From positions 186,001 through 250,000 of the forward strand of contig DATCTN010000030.1 in NCBI GenBank assembly GCA_036567965.1: DNA of 64,000 bases, written 5' to 3'. Shown piece by piece: positions 8,765 to 17,707 of the stretch. Numbering within the stretch: position 1 is the stretch's first letter; every line of letters starts with the position of its first letter. Under the pieces are notes generated by a model. That model saw nothing but the letters and a program-made list of their open reading frames with translations, ran no database searches and was not told the origin of the DNA. Position numbers and translations under genes: made by a program. The stretch is from Candidatus Kryptoniota bacterium (lineage in GTDB: Bacteria > Bacteroidota > Ignavibacteria > Kryptoniales > JAKASW01).

Positions 8765-9627
8765 CGTACACTTCCTAATTTGGAGAAGAGACTGTAGAAT
8801 GGAATTTCCGGATCCCACGACCAGTAAACTATCATCGCCTCGCCGACTATATTCTTGAACGGCACGAATCCCCAGAACCGGCTGTCGAGACTGTTCTCCC
8901 GATTGTCGCCCATCATGAAGTAATAGTTGTCTTCGATGGAATAGTTCTTCACTGGCTTGCCGTCCACATAGACTGTTCCACCCTGGATGTCGCACGAGTG
9001 ACCTTCTCTTCGGATGAAGATTTTCCATTTCAGGTAATCCGATTGATCCAGCGGAATGAGTTCGCCCTTGTGAGGCACCACGATCGGACCGTAATTGTCT
9101 TCGTTGAAATCTGAACCTTCCGGAAATATTTGAGGATTGGGATAACCTCTCGGAAGCATGGTCAACGCCTCGAACTTGACATCGGTGGGATACGGGACAA
9201 TTCCACTGTTCACGTAGAGCAACCTATTGATCACCTGCACGGTGTCTCCGGGCAATCCGATGCATCTCTTGATGTAGTTCGTCGGCTCAGGCGGCTTTAC
9301 CTGGTCTCTGTCGCCCGGCCATTCGAATACTATCACGTCGCCGTGCCGTGGAGTCCTGAGCGACGGCAGCTGGAAATACGGGAGTTGTATATCCGTGAAC
9401 GGAAGGTACTGGGGGCTCTTCGAACCGTAAATAAACTTGTTCACCAGAAGAAAGTCCCCCACCAGAAGTGTGTTCTCCATCGACCCCGTCGGGATCCTGT
9501 ATGCTTCCACAACAAATGTTTTGAGAAGAAGCGCTGCGATGATCGCAAATATCAGGCCTTCGATCGAATCCCTTAGTCTCTTCTTCGGCGGCTTCTGTGC
9601 CTTGGTTGGTGCTTTCTGTTGTGCCAA
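8734..9627 (-). CDS. lepB: Type I signal peptidase, copy 1
   Basis: A 297-aa inner-membrane serine protease that cleaves signal peptides. One N-terminal membrane segment (about residues 24-42) leads into the box B motif PTGSMENTLLVGD with the nucleophile Ser; the general-base Lys is in NYIKRCIGLPGD and box E is GDNRENSLDSRFWGFV. It lies downstream of a close paralogue in the lepA operon, separated by 86 nt. Several exported proteins in the window are possible substrates. Copies 1 and 2 share most catalytic-core sequence, indicating a fairly old tandem duplication. Confidence 0.95.
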   Translation of the reverse strand: MAQQKAPTKAQKPPKKRLRDSIEGLIFAIIAALLLKTFVVEAYRIPTGSMENTLLVGDFLLVNKFIYGSKSPQYLPFTDIQLPYFQLPSLRTPRHGDVIVFEWPGDRDQVKPPEPTNYIKRCIGLPGDTVQVINRLLYVNSGIVPYPTDVKFEALTMLPRGYPNPQIFPEGSDFNEDNYGPIVVPHKGELIPLDQSDYLKWKIFIRREGHSCDIQGGTVYVDGKPVKNYSIEDNYYFMMGDNRENSLDSRFWGFVPFKNIVGEAMIVYWSWDPEIPFYSLFSKLGSVRWGRIGMLIR

Positions 9628-9713
9628 TTTTCCTTCTCTTCCTTCTATGTTTTCTTTCCTATCTCTTAGCGCAGTTCAATAATGACGCGGTTCAGCCGGC
9701 GGATGACTCCGGT

Positions 9714-10589
9714 CTAATTGAGAACAACTCCGATCCTGTCCCATCTCACCGATCCGATCTTGGCAAATACATCGTAAAGTGGGACGTCCGGATTCCATGA
9801 CATGTATATGATCATCGGCTCTCCGACTATGCTCTTCCAGGGCACGAATCCCCAGAACCGGCTGTCCAGGCTGTTCTCGCGATTGTCTCCCATCATGAAA
9901 TAATAGTTTTCAGTGACAACATATTCTGTTTCCATCTTGCCGTCAACAAGTACGCTTCCATTCTGGAGAATGCAAGTGTGCCCTTCGCGTTCGATGAATA
10001 TCTTCCACTGAGTGAACGTGCCGGCATTAACCGAGATCCTGTCTCCCTTTTTGGGGACGACGATCGGTCCGTAATTATCTTCGTTGTACGCGGAACCTTC
10101 CGGAAAAATCTGGGGGTTCGAGTAACTCCTCGGGAGTATCTGGTTCGATTCGATCTTCTCTCCCGGCGGATTAGGGAAAAGTTCTCCGTTGACGTACACG
10201 GCCCGGTTGACGATCTGAATCGTGTCGCCCGGCAAGCCAATGCAGCGCTTGAGGTAATCTGTTCGCTCGTGCGGGATCACTTCGTCTCTCATTCCAGGCC
10301 AATTGAAAACGACGATGTCGCCTCTTTGAGGATGGCGGATCGCCGGGAGCCTGAAGCTCGGTATTCCGATATCCGTGAAGGGAATATACTTTGGAGACTG
10401 AGCTCCGTAAATGAATTTGTTCACCAACATGGTTTCGCCGCCGAGTATCGTGTTCTCCATCGAGCCCGTCGGGGTCGTGCAACCCTGAACTACGAACACG
10501 CGAAGTACCAATGTTATCACAATTGTAATAAAAGTACCGAGTGAAAGGAATGGACTCTTTTTCTTCGTGCTGGGTTCGGTACGTGCCAT
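9714..10589 (-). CDS. lepB: Type I signal peptidase, copy 2
   Basis: A 291-aa paralogue of the neighbouring signal peptidase with all catalytic motifs: PTGSMENTILGGE (Ser), DYLKRCIGLPGD (Lys) and GDNRENSLDSRFWGFV. One N-terminal membrane segment (about 15-32). The chosen ATG (10589) lies one base after the lepA stop and has GAGGAA just upstream; an in-frame ATG 33 nt earlier lies inside lepA and lacks this support. Division of labour between the two copies is unknown. Confidence 0.94.
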   Translation of the reverse strand: MARTEPSTKKKSPFLSLGTFITIVITLVLRVFVVQGCTTPTGSMENTILGGETMLVNKFIYGAQSPKYIPFTDIGIPSFRLPAIRHPQRGDIVVFNWPGMRDEVIPHERTDYLKRCIGLPGDTIQIVNRAVYVNGELFPNPPGEKIESNQILPRSYSNPQIFPEGSAYNEDNYGPIVVPKKGDRISVNAGTFTQWKIFIEREGHTCILQNGSVLVDGKMETEYVVTENYYFMMGDNRENSLDSRFWGFVPWKSIVGEPMIIYMSWNPDVPLYDVFAKIGSVRWDRIGVVLN

Positions 10590-10590
10590 G

Positions 10591-12423
10591 TTATTCCTCG
10601 TCATTAAGGGAAAGTACTGCAAGAAAGGCTTCCTGAGGGACTTCGACGCGCCCGATCTGCTTCATTCTTTTCTTCCCTTCTTTTTGTTTCTCGAGAAGTT
10701 TTCGTTTTCGTGTTATGTCGCCGCCATAACATTTTGCCAGCACGTTTTTCCGGATAGGAGAAATGGTTTCGCGAGCGATGATCTTGCTCCCGATAGCCGC
10801 CTGAATTACAACTTCAAATAGCTGCTTGGGAATCAATTTGCGCAAACGGGAACAGAGTTTTCTTCCCCAGTCGTATGATTTTTCCCGGTGCACCACAGAC
10901 GACAGGGCGTCCACAACGTCACCATTCAGAAGTATGTCAAGTTTTGCGAGCTGAGACTCGCGATAATCAAGATATTCATAGTCGAAAGATGCGTAACCTC
11001 TCGTCAGCGACTTCAACTTGTCGAAGAAGTCGAACACAATTTCGCCAAGCGGCAGCTCGAATCTGATATCGGCCCGCTTCGTGTCGATGTACGTAGTGTT
11101 CTTGTAAACGCCCCGCCGGTCCATGCAAAGCTTCATGACATTGCCGATAAATTCCGACGGGGAAATGATCTGCGCGGTGACATAGGGTTCTTCGATGTGA
11201 TCGATCTCAGCGGGCGACGGCATATTCGCGGGATTGTCGACAAGAAGAATTTCTCCTGAGGATTTCACAACCTTATACTCGACGTTCGGAACGGTAGTGA
11301 TAATCGTCTGGTTGAATTCGCGCTCGAGCCGTTCCTGGACGATCTCCATATGGAGCAAACCGAGGAAGCCGCACCTGAATCCGAATCCGAGTGCAGTCGA
11401 TGTCTCGGGCTCGTAAAGAAATGCCGCGTCGTTCAGTTTGAACTTCGCAAGTGCGTCGCGCAATTCTTCAAAGTGCTCGCTCTGGGCAGGGTAGAGCCCG
11501 CTGAACACCATCGGCTTCACCTCCCTGTACCCGGGTAGCGCCTCCGGGGCAGGATTGGTGAAATTCATCACCGTGTCACCCACGCGGGTTTCAGTCAGCT
11601 CTTTCACACCCGCGATCAGGTAACCGACATTTCCCGCCTCTATTTCCTGAACGGGAACCCTGGTCATTCCGAGTATGCCGACCTCTTCAGCCAGGAAAGA
11701 CTTGCCCGTCTTATGAAAGAGCACTTTGTCGTTCGTTCTAAGCTTGCCATCGACGATCCTTATGTAGGTGACAACTCCGCGGTATGAATCGTATTTAGCG
11801 TCGAAGATCAAAGCGCGAAGAGGGGCATCGACGTCTCCGCGAGGCGGCGGGATCCTGCTGACGACCGCTTCAAGCACATCGTCGATTCCCATGTTTGCCT
11901 TGGCGCTTGCGAGCACAATCTCCTCTTCCTTACACCCGATGAGGTCGACAAGCTGCTTCTTGACATCATCGATCATCGCGCTGGGTAGATCTATCTTATT
12001 TATGACCGGTATAATCTCAAGTCCCGCATCCACCGCCATATAAGCGTTGCTGATTGTCTGAGCTTCGACTCCCTGTGAAGCATCGACTACTAGTATTGCT
12101 CCCTCGCACGCAGCAAGAGAACGCGACACTTCGTAAGAAAAGTCGACGTGCCCGGGTGTATCGATGAGATTGAGAGTGTAGTCATCGCCATTCTTTCTCC
12201 TGTATTTCATCTGGATGGCATGGCTCTTTATTGTGATGCCGCGTTCTCTCTCGAGGGGCATATCGTCGAGCACCTGGTCCATCATTTCACGTGCTGTGAT
12301 GGTGCCGGTTCGCTCGAGAAGCCTGTCAGCCAGCGTCGACTTCCCATGGTCGATGTGGGCGATGATGCAGAAGTTGCGAATTTTCTGAGAGGACCGAACT
12401 GGTTCAGTCGGGGAAAAACTCAT
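10591..12423 (-). CDS. lepA: Elongation factor 4 (ribosome back-translocase)
   Basis: A 610-aa translational GTPase. The G1 loop AHIDHGKST and the switch II motif [12 protein letters not shown] are near the N terminus, NKIDLPSA follows near residue 135, and the C-terminal LepA-specific domain ends in [20 protein letters not shown] near residue 580. It acts on stalled or mistranslocated ribosomes. It is the first gene of a lepA-lepB-lepB-hemW operon; the classical lepA-lepB linkage is conserved here with a duplicated lepB. A promoter of the local type is at 12458-12488. Confidence 0.97.
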   Translation of the reverse strand: MSFSPTEPVRSSQKIRNFCIIAHIDHGKSTLADRLLERTGTITAREMMDQVLDDMPLERERGITIKSHAIQMKYRRKNGDDYTLNLIDTPGHVDFSYEVSRSLAACEGAILVVDASQGVEAQTISNAYMAVDAGLEIIPVINKIDLPSAMIDDVKKQLVDLIGCKEEEIVLASAKANMGIDDVLEAVVSRIPPPRGDVDAPLRALIFDAKYDSYRGVVTYIRIVDGKLRTNDKVLFHKTGKSFLAEEVGILGMTRVPVQEIEAGNVGYLIAGVKELTETRVGDTVMNFTNPAPEALPGYREVKPMVFSGLYPAQSEHFEELRDALAKFKLNDAAFLYEPETSTALGFGFRCGFLGLLHMEIVQERLEREFNQTIITTVPNVEYKVVKSSGEILLVDNPANMPSPAEIDHIEEPYVTAQIISPSEFIGNVMKLCMDRRGVYKNTTYIDTKRADIRFELPLGEIVFDFFDKLKSLTRGYASFDYEYLDYRESQLAKLDILLNGDVVDALSSVVHREKSYDWGRKLCSRLRKLIPKQLFEVVIQAAIGSKIIARETISPIRKNVLAKCYGGDITRKRKLLEKQKEGKKRMKQIGRVEVPQEAFLAVLSLNDEE

Positions 12424-12457
12424 TTGTGTGATTGGCTCGTATCGTGCATTTATGCGT

Positions 12458-12488
12458 TAATATACGCAATGAGGCATGGTTTATCAAT
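12458..12488 (-). promoter_or_regulatory. Promoter of lepA operon, ATTG-N20-TATATTA
   Basis: On the minus strand ATTG (12488-12485) is followed after exactly 20 nt by TATATTA (12464-12458). It matches TTG-N20-TAnnTT and lies 35-65 nt upstream of lepA. Confidence 0.5.
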
Positions 12489-12614
12489 TTATGAGTTGAC
12501 GTGGACTTCGTCGCATTGGTAAAACGACGAATCAGTCTACCTGTAGTTACTGGTCGGAGCTGCTATGTCCTGCAACAGATATTTCTGAACCCGGAGTGCT
12601 GACTTTAAGCCCGG

Positions 12615-13910
12615 TCAGCGAAGTGCCGGGGTCGAGGTAAACGAGATATTCAAGTGATCAGATGCGTCCACTCCCGTGTAGTAGACTCTGTACCCGGAGC
12701 CGGTACTTACGAGGCAGGGGTAATCGATCTGGATCCACGACTGTTTCGTCTGCGCCGTGCTGAACACCGGATCTCCGGATCGTTTTGTCCAGTTGAGTCC
12801 GTTGCTTGAATATGCCAGTCCGTAGTTCGTCCTGTCAGTGCTCTCGTACAACATGACGAACTGGCCACCGTCGATTATGACGGACGGATAAGTCACGCCG
12901 CCACCTTCCCAGGAAAAAGTGGGAGCTAATATAGGATTCCCTGAATATGATGTCCAGTGTACGCCATCGGTCGACGTGGCGGCATTGATCGTCCATGAAT
13001 TGTAATTATTGACCGGGGAGGAATTATAATACAAGAAATAAGTACTGCCGGATTTCACGACCGATATAGTGCCGATATGATAGTGAGCTGAGTCTCCGGT
13101 TAGAACGGGCGTCGCATATTTCTCCCACGTGATTCCATCGGAGGATGTCGCGAGTCCCGTACTTGATTTGCCGTATGGCGACTGGATCGCGTTGTAGTAC
13201 ATCTTAAATGTGCTTCCGTCTTTTATCACTCCTCCGCATGCAATGTAGTAGCCACAGTCCCATGAAGTGCTGTCGTCAGTATTGAGGACGGGACTGCTGG
13301 TCTGGTTCGTCCACGATATCCCATCGCTCGATATCGCGTACCAGATGCTCGGGAGTCGCGGGTAGAAGGTTGCAAGGTACCACATCCTGTAGATTCCGTC
13401 GCTTACGATCACCTTTGCCTCGGCGACTCCCAAAGGCGACGCAGGATTCTGGCTTGCGGTGAAAACGGGGTTTGAGCCGTAATCGGCAAAGCTCAATCCG
13501 GTTCCCCAGTTCACTGTGATGTTTATGATCCCGGTCGATGGCATAAGGGTTAAATTCACCTGCGTGGTGACGCCCGCTTCGACATCCACATCCGTCTCAC
13601 CTGAATAAACTGTCATTCCGCTGCTGTTCATTGCCTCGACAGTTAGGTGCCACTTACCGGTTGGAATATTTTCCATCGTAATCCCGGCAGTTGAATCTGA
13701 AAGTAGATTGAGAACGCTGCTCAGCGTGTCGAATCCGGATCGACTCAGATATGCAGCGACAGCGGCGACCTCCTGAGGCGCTGTCGACTTATCCAACTCA
13801 AACGTGATGCCTCCGAGATTATTTATATTCGGCGAGACGGGTGAAGTTTTTGTGCAACCGAAAAGAAGCACGCTCGAAATGGCAAGTAGTAAAACGAATG
13901 AATTTCTCAT
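12615..13910 (-). CDS. Beta-propeller lipoprotein (GH43/sialidase-like repeats)
   Basis: A 431-aa exported lipoprotein with lipobox LFGC (Cys19). After an N-terminal immunoglobulin-like or carboxypeptidase-like stretch (about 30-150), the rest shows repeated propeller blades with the phrases YAISSDGISWT, ATSSDGITWEK, ATSTDGVHWTS and AYSSNGLNWTK, as in five-bladed GH43/GH32-type propellers. No glycosidase active-site triad is clear, so an enzymatic role is not claimed. The ATG at 13910 has AGGAG upstream; a frame extension 20 codons earlier lacks the signal-peptide logic. It is a single-gene unit with its own promoter at 13952-13984. Confidence 0.75.
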   Translation of the reverse strand: MRNSFVLLLAISSVLLFGCTKTSPVSPNINNLGGITFELDKSTAPQEVAAVAAYLSRSGFDTLSSVLNLLSDSTAGITMENIPTGKWHLTVEAMNSSGMTVYSGETDVDVEAGVTTQVNLTLMPSTGIINITVNWGTGLSFADYGSNPVFTASQNPASPLGVAEAKVIVSDGIYRMWYLATFYPRLPSIWYAISSDGISWTNQTSSPVLNTDDSTSWDCGYYIACGGVIKDGSTFKMYYNAIQSPYGKSSTGLATSSDGITWEKYATPVLTGDSAHYHIGTISVVKSGSTYFLYYNSSPVNNYNSWTINAATSTDGVHWTSYSGNPILAPTFSWEGGGVTYPSVIIDGGQFVMLYESTDRTNYGLAYSSNGLNWTKRSGDPVFSTAQTKQSWIQIDYPCLVSTGSGYRVYYTGVDASDHLNISFTSTPALR

Positions 13911-13951
13911 TCTAGACTCCTGTGCATCAGCCTTCTGAGTTATCCCACTCC

Positions 13952-13984
13952 CAAAACTTATCGGGTACAACTGATCAAATCAAG
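13952..13984 (-). promoter_or_regulatory. Promoter, CTTG-N20-TAAGTTTTG
   Basis: Minus strand: CTTG (13984-13981), 20 nt, then TAAGTTTTG (13960-13952). It drives the propeller lipoprotein gene with a leader of roughly 40 nt that contains the AGGAG site. Confidence 0.55.
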
Positions 13985-13992
13985 TCTCATTT

Positions 13993-14224
13993 GGGTAGTG
14001 GGCTATTTTGATGCTACTGTAATGTCCCATCGTTGAGTATTCTACGGCGTTCAAAAAAAACACAAATGTCATTCCCGAATGCTCCTATGCCGCTCAATTA
14101 TTCTATACGAGTATGCGGCATGCCGCAACGCGGCATCGGGAATCCATGGTGGAGAATGGAGATAGATTCCCGCTAAGAGCACGTCCCCACGATCCGGCCG
14201 CCGATCCTGCGGTCGGACGGGAAT
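13993..14224. repeat. Dispersed palindromic repeat, copy A, with nested 48-nt insertion
   Basis: Bases 13993-14143 match, in inverted orientation, the element at 28501-28602: both share the flank around CCCATCGTTGAGTA, a run of A followed by CACAAATGTCATTCCCGA, and the core GCTCCTAT. In copy A a 48-nt segment (14089-14136) interrupts the palindrome ATTCCCGA/TCGGGAAT. This insert is itself palindromic, with ATGCCGC or GCGGCAT at 14087-14093, 14115-14121, 14120-14126 and 14130-14136. A second ATTCCCG/CGGGAAT pair follows at 14166-14172 and 14218-14224. No gene is visible in 13911-14490; the rest of that 580-bp gap (14225-14454) shows nothing I can name. Confidence 0.75.
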
Positions 14225-14454
14225 GACAGTGAGAGAATTTGTCGACGTCACTTCACTTTGAAAGTAGCCCCCTGCTCTCATTGGCATAGCATCAGGATCA
14301 ACTCTCTCTGTCAGCGTGGTGGGACACGTGATGACGATAGGACAGGAATGACGACCTGTCGAGCTCAACGAGAATTTTCTTGGCACGACGTCTCCTCACG
14401 GGTGAAACTTTCCAGTGGCTAAGTGCTTGACAATCGCATTTAAGAAATTGAAAC

Positions 14455-14485
14455 ATTGTTAGTCACTATCCGCCCGTATAAATTC
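14455..14485 (+). promoter_or_regulatory. Promoter, ATTG-N20-TAAATTC, giving a near-leaderless transcript
   Basis: ATTG at 14455-14458, 20 nt, TAAATTC at 14479-14485. The -7 element begins only 12 nt before the ATG of the TPR gene, and no ribosome binding site is present between them. Confidence 0.55.
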
Positions 14486-14490
14486 AGAAC

Positions 14491-16332
14491 ATGATGAGGA
14501 GGTTCTTAGTCCCGGCAATGGTATTCGGCCTCATGGTGGCTCCTGGATTTGCGCAGAATCCTGATGAGATGAACAATTTCAGGATAGCTCAAGCTCTCGA
14601 GCAGTCGGGCGAATATCAAAAAGCTCTGGGATTCTACAAACAATTGTACCAGCTCAATCCCTCGAACATCATGTACTTTGACGGGCTCAGGCGAACTTAC
14701 ATGTCCTTGAAACTATACCCGGACGCCGAGCGGTTGGTCATGGAACGGATCGAATCGGATTCGACGAACATTGTCCTCGTGTGCGAACTTGCCGACGCAT
14801 ACTACAAAGGCGGCTCCCCCGACAGCGCTTTCATTTTTTGGAACAAGGCGCTGGCGTTGAATCCAGACAACCCGGCTACCTACCGGGCAGTTGCGGGGTT
14901 CTTGATAAACAACAGGTTGTTCGACAGGGCGATAGACGTTTACAGGAAGGGTGACGCACTTCCGTCATCTAACGGGTCCTTCATTTCCGACATCGCAAGA
15001 TTGTACTTCCTCAACATGAATTACGGCGAATCTGTGAAAGAGCTCATGAAATTGTTGACCATTCAGAATCAGAATTTCGCCATTACATATATCGAGCAGC
15101 AGCTCGGAGCGTACGCATCAAGTAAACAGGCGCTTGGTGAGATCATCGCGCAAATGGAAACTGAAGTAAAACAATCGCCCGGCAATGTCGATTACAGGAG
15201 GATCCTCGCTTTTCTTTATATGGAGACAAAGGATTACTCATCCGCATACAAATCGTACAAGTGGCTTGACGAGCATTCAGATATTCCGGGGAGTGAGTTG
15301 ATGGCTTTTGCCGACCGCGCCTATAATGACGAAGCTTTCGAAGTCGCCGCGAACGCCTACGACGAAGTCTCGATGCTCATTCATGCGACTCCGGCAAAAG
15401 CCCAGGCCATAATGGGATATGGGAATTCTCTTCTGAGAATGGGCGAATTGCATGCGTCTGATGAAAGCATCCCTTGTCCGGCTGAAGATTCGCTCACGGA
15501 GTTGCGAAACGCGCTATCCGCATTCGGAAGAGTCATAAATGAATTTCCCTCAAGTCCGTTCATGAGCGAGGCCGTACTCAGGTCGATCGAGATCATGATC
15601 AGCTACTTCGATGATTTTCCCGGAGCGGAGACTATGTTCTCGAAATATGGCGGGATCCTGAAGGCCACAGATTCTGACGGCGTTCTGTTAAGAATTCGCT
15701 TGAGCATGGCAGAAGGAAAATTCGCGGAAGCGCTGGACACCGCACTTGGAAGTATTCAATCATGCAAGGGAGTTTCCAATGAGATATGCGACAGGCTCAG
15801 GTACGAGTCCGCTCTTGCACTGTACTTCATGGGAATGTACGACAGCTCGAAGTATTACTTAGGAACGATCACAGCTAACCCGAAATCTGATGCGGCTAAT
15901 GAGTCCATTCAGCTGCTTGATCTTATTGTGAACAACATCGGGAGTCCAGCTGTCCTGAAGGAGTTTGCTTCAGCCAATTCGATGGAGACCTCGGACCGCG
16001 TGGCGGAGGCGCTTGAAGTGTACCAGCAAATATTGAAGGAGTATCCCCAGGCGCCGCTCGCCGATAATGCCCGGCTCGCGCTTGCTACAGACTATTGCAA
16101 ACTGGGTAAGCCGGCCGAAGCCCTGAAGTATCTGGCAATTCTCGCCGAGGACAGCACCGGAATATTTGCAGACAGGGCCCAGTTCAATACGGGGAGGATC
16201 TACGAGCTTACCCTCCACGATAAGCAGAAGGCGATCTCGGTCTACGAGAATTTCCTGATTCGATTTCCCAATTCAATTTATCAGGACAAGGTCAGATCGA
16301 TTATTGCTGAAATGTCAAACGGAAACTCGTGA
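14491..16332 (+). CDS. Exported TPR-repeat protein
   Basis: A 613-aa protein with a cleavable signal peptide (MMRRFLVPAMVFGLMVAPGFA, cleaved after about residue 21) and TPR motifs throughout, for example EQSGEYQKALGFYKQLYQL near residue 32 and EALKYLAILAEDSTGIFADR near the C terminus, where they resemble the YbgF/BamD type. It is probably periplasmic. The start follows a promoter-like element by 12 nt without a Shine-Dalgarno sequence, so it may be leaderless. The stop overlaps the next exported-protein gene (GTGA), and the two probably act together. Function not known. Confidence 0.8.
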   Translation: MMRRFLVPAMVFGLMVAPGFAQNPDEMNNFRIAQALEQSGEYQKALGFYKQLYQLNPSNIMYFDGLRRTYMSLKLYPDAERLVMERIESDSTNIVLVCELADAYYKGGSPDSAFIFWNKALALNPDNPATYRAVAGFLINNRLFDRAIDVYRKGDALPSSNGSFISDIARLYFLNMNYGESVKELMKLLTIQNQNFAITYIEQQLGAYASSKQALGEIIAQMETEVKQSPGNVDYRRILAFLYMETKDYSSAYKSYKWLDEHSDIPGSELMAFADRAYNDEAFEVAANAYDEVSMLIHATPAKAQAIMGYGNSLLRMGELHASDESIPCPAEDSLTELRNALSAFGRVINEFPSSPFMSEAVLRSIEIMISYFDDFPGAETMFSKYGGILKATDSDGVLLRIRLSMAEGKFAEALDTALGSIQSCKGVSNEICDRLRYESALALYFMGMYDSSKYYLGTITANPKSDAANESIQLLDLIVNNIGSPAVLKEFASANSMETSDRVAEALEVYQQILKEYPQAPLADNARLALATDYCKLGKPAEALKYLAILAEDSTGIFADRAQFNTGRIYELTLHDKQKAISVYENFLIRFPNSIYQDKVRSIIAEMSNGNS

Positions 16333-17606
16333 GGCAGCATTTGAAGAAGACAATTTTCCTGATTCTGGTTTTACTCTCGCAAGTCTCGTTGTGCCAGACG
16401 AAGATATTCGTTTACATGGATTTGAAACAGACGAACGATCTGAAGGCGTACGGGATTGCGTTCTACACACTCGAAAAAGGTGAGGAGGTCGACTGGCTCC
16501 TGAACTACCGCGGCGGCTCGTTCATGTTCGACTACAACGACGACGTCGCGAACCAGTGCAGGATCCGCGGCGTTGCTTTCGATATACTCTCGGGGGCCCA
16601 GGCCTCGCAGATATATGCTACGGTGCAGGATGTCGACAACAACATGGACGTTGTGCGGCTGGAGAAAGCACCGAAGATTGCGGTTTACATTCCGCCCAAT
16701 TTCAAGCCGTGGGACGATGCGGTCACACTAGCTCTGGAGTACGCACAAATTCCGTATACGCAGGTGTGGGACGAAGATGTCCTTGCAGGGAAGCTCTCGA
16801 ATTACGACTGGCTTCACCTTCATCACGAGGATTTCACGGGTCAGTACGGCAAGTTCTACGCATCGTACGCCAATGCAACATGGTACATCGAGGAGCAGGC
16901 GACCTACGAAAAAGAGGCACACAAGCTCGGGTTCAAGAAAGTCTCAGACGAGAAGAAAGCAGTGGCGGCGGCAATTAAGAACTATGTCGGGCAGGGAGGA
17001 TTCCTTTTCGCGATGTGTTCTGCGACAGAAACGCTTGACATCGCGCTGGCTGCTCAGCGGACAGACATTTGTGACGTCATGTTCGACGGCGACCCGCCTG
17101 ATCCAGACGCACAGCAGAGACTGGACTACTCCCAGTGTCTCGCATTCGAGAATTTCAAACTGGTTACCGATCCGTATCGTTACGCTTTTTCAGACATAAA
17201 CGATCCTCAAAACGACATGGTACAGTTCCGCGATCCGACAACGGACTACGTAACGCTGTTCCAGTTCTCCGCGAAATACGATCCGGTCCCCACAATGCTG
17301 ACTCAGGATCAGGTAAACGTAATTCACAATTTCATGGGGCAGACGACATCATTCAAGAAAGATCTGATAAAGCCAAACGTCGTTGTGCTTGCCCAGAAGG
17401 AAGGCACGGACGAGATCAAGTACATCCACAGTGACTACGGGAAGGGGACATGGACATTTCTTGGTGGGCACGACCCCGAAGCTTACGAACATTTAGTGGG
17501 CGATCCTCCGACCGATCTTTCCCTTCACATGAATTCACCGGGCTACAGGTTGATACTCAACAACATTCTTTTTCCGGCGGCTGAGAGGAAACCTCAGAAG
17601 ACGTGA
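16329..17606 (+). CDS. Exported protein of the family often labelled 'asparagine synthetase B' in Bacteroidota
   Basis: A 425-aa protein with a signal peptide (about residues 1-22) and then a conserved N-terminal block with YGIAFYTLEKGEEVDWLLNY. The central part contains WLHLHHEDFTGQYGKFY and FLFAMCSATETLDIAL, reminiscent of a gatase-like or periplasmic alpha/beta fold. From memory, close relatives in Bacteroidota are annotated as asparagine synthetase B, but no N-terminal nucleophile or PP-loop motif is visible, and the protein is exported, so that name looks wrong. It is translationally coupled to the TPR gene. A 30-bp copy of its own 3' end reappears at 18848-18877 beyond the fic gene. Confidence 0.7.
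   Translation: MRQHLKKTIFLILVLLSQVSLCQTKIFVYMDLKQTNDLKAYGIAFYTLEKGEEVDWLLNYRGGSFMFDYNDDVANQCRIRGVAFDILSGAQASQIYATVQDVDNNMDVVRLEKAPKIAVYIPPNFKPWDDAVTLALEYAQIPYTQVWDEDVLAGKLSNYDWLHLHHEDFTGQYGKFYASYANATWYIEEQATYEKEAHKLGFKKVSDEKKAVAAAIKNYVGQGGFLFAMCSATETLDIALAAQRTDICDVMFDGDPPDPDAQQRLDYSQCLAFENFKLVTDPYRYAFSDINDPQNDMVQFRDPTTDYVTLFQFSAKYDPVPTMLTQDQVNVIHNFMGQTTSFKKDLIKPNVVVLAQKEGTDEIKYIHSDYGKGTWTFLGGHDPEAYEHLVGDPPTDLSLHMNSPGYRLILNNILFPAAERKPQKT
17577..17606 (+). repeat. Left copy of 30-bp direct repeat (native 3' end of upstream gene)
   Basis: The last nine sense codons plus stop of the exported-protein gene (Ala-Ala-Glu-Arg-Lys-Pro-Gln-Lys-Thr-stop). The copy at 18848-18877 agrees at 28 of 30 bases; both differences are synonymous (GCT/GCG, CCT/CCG). 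Confidence 0.8.
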
Positions 17607-17652
17607 AAGTCTCGATATCCCGGGTCGAGGTCGAACGGGAACATTGTCATCG

Positions 17653-17707
17653 TTTGCATCATATCGCAAAAGTGTGCATTTTGTGACATACCGTAAGCGA
17701 TATGTCA
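17653..17707 (+). promoter_or_regulatory. Putative fic promoter with overlapping palindromic operator
   Basis: TTTG (17653-17656), 20 nt, CATTTTG (17677-17683) is a one-mismatch version of the local promoter. A perfect inverted repeat TGACATA-N10-TATGTCA (17684-17707) spans the predicted transcript start and the ATG of fic, where a dimeric repressor could block initiation. A smaller inverted repeat TTTGC/GCAAA overlaps the spacer. Confidence 0.4.

Noticed and set aside
8765-9028. An 88-residue N-terminal extension of hemW
   Set aside because: It lies entirely inside lepB in another frame and lacks homology; the family N terminus begins at 8764.
16329-17606. Calling this gene asparagine synthetase B
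   Set aside because: Signal peptide present; no N-terminal Cys nucleophile and no SGGxDS PP-loop.
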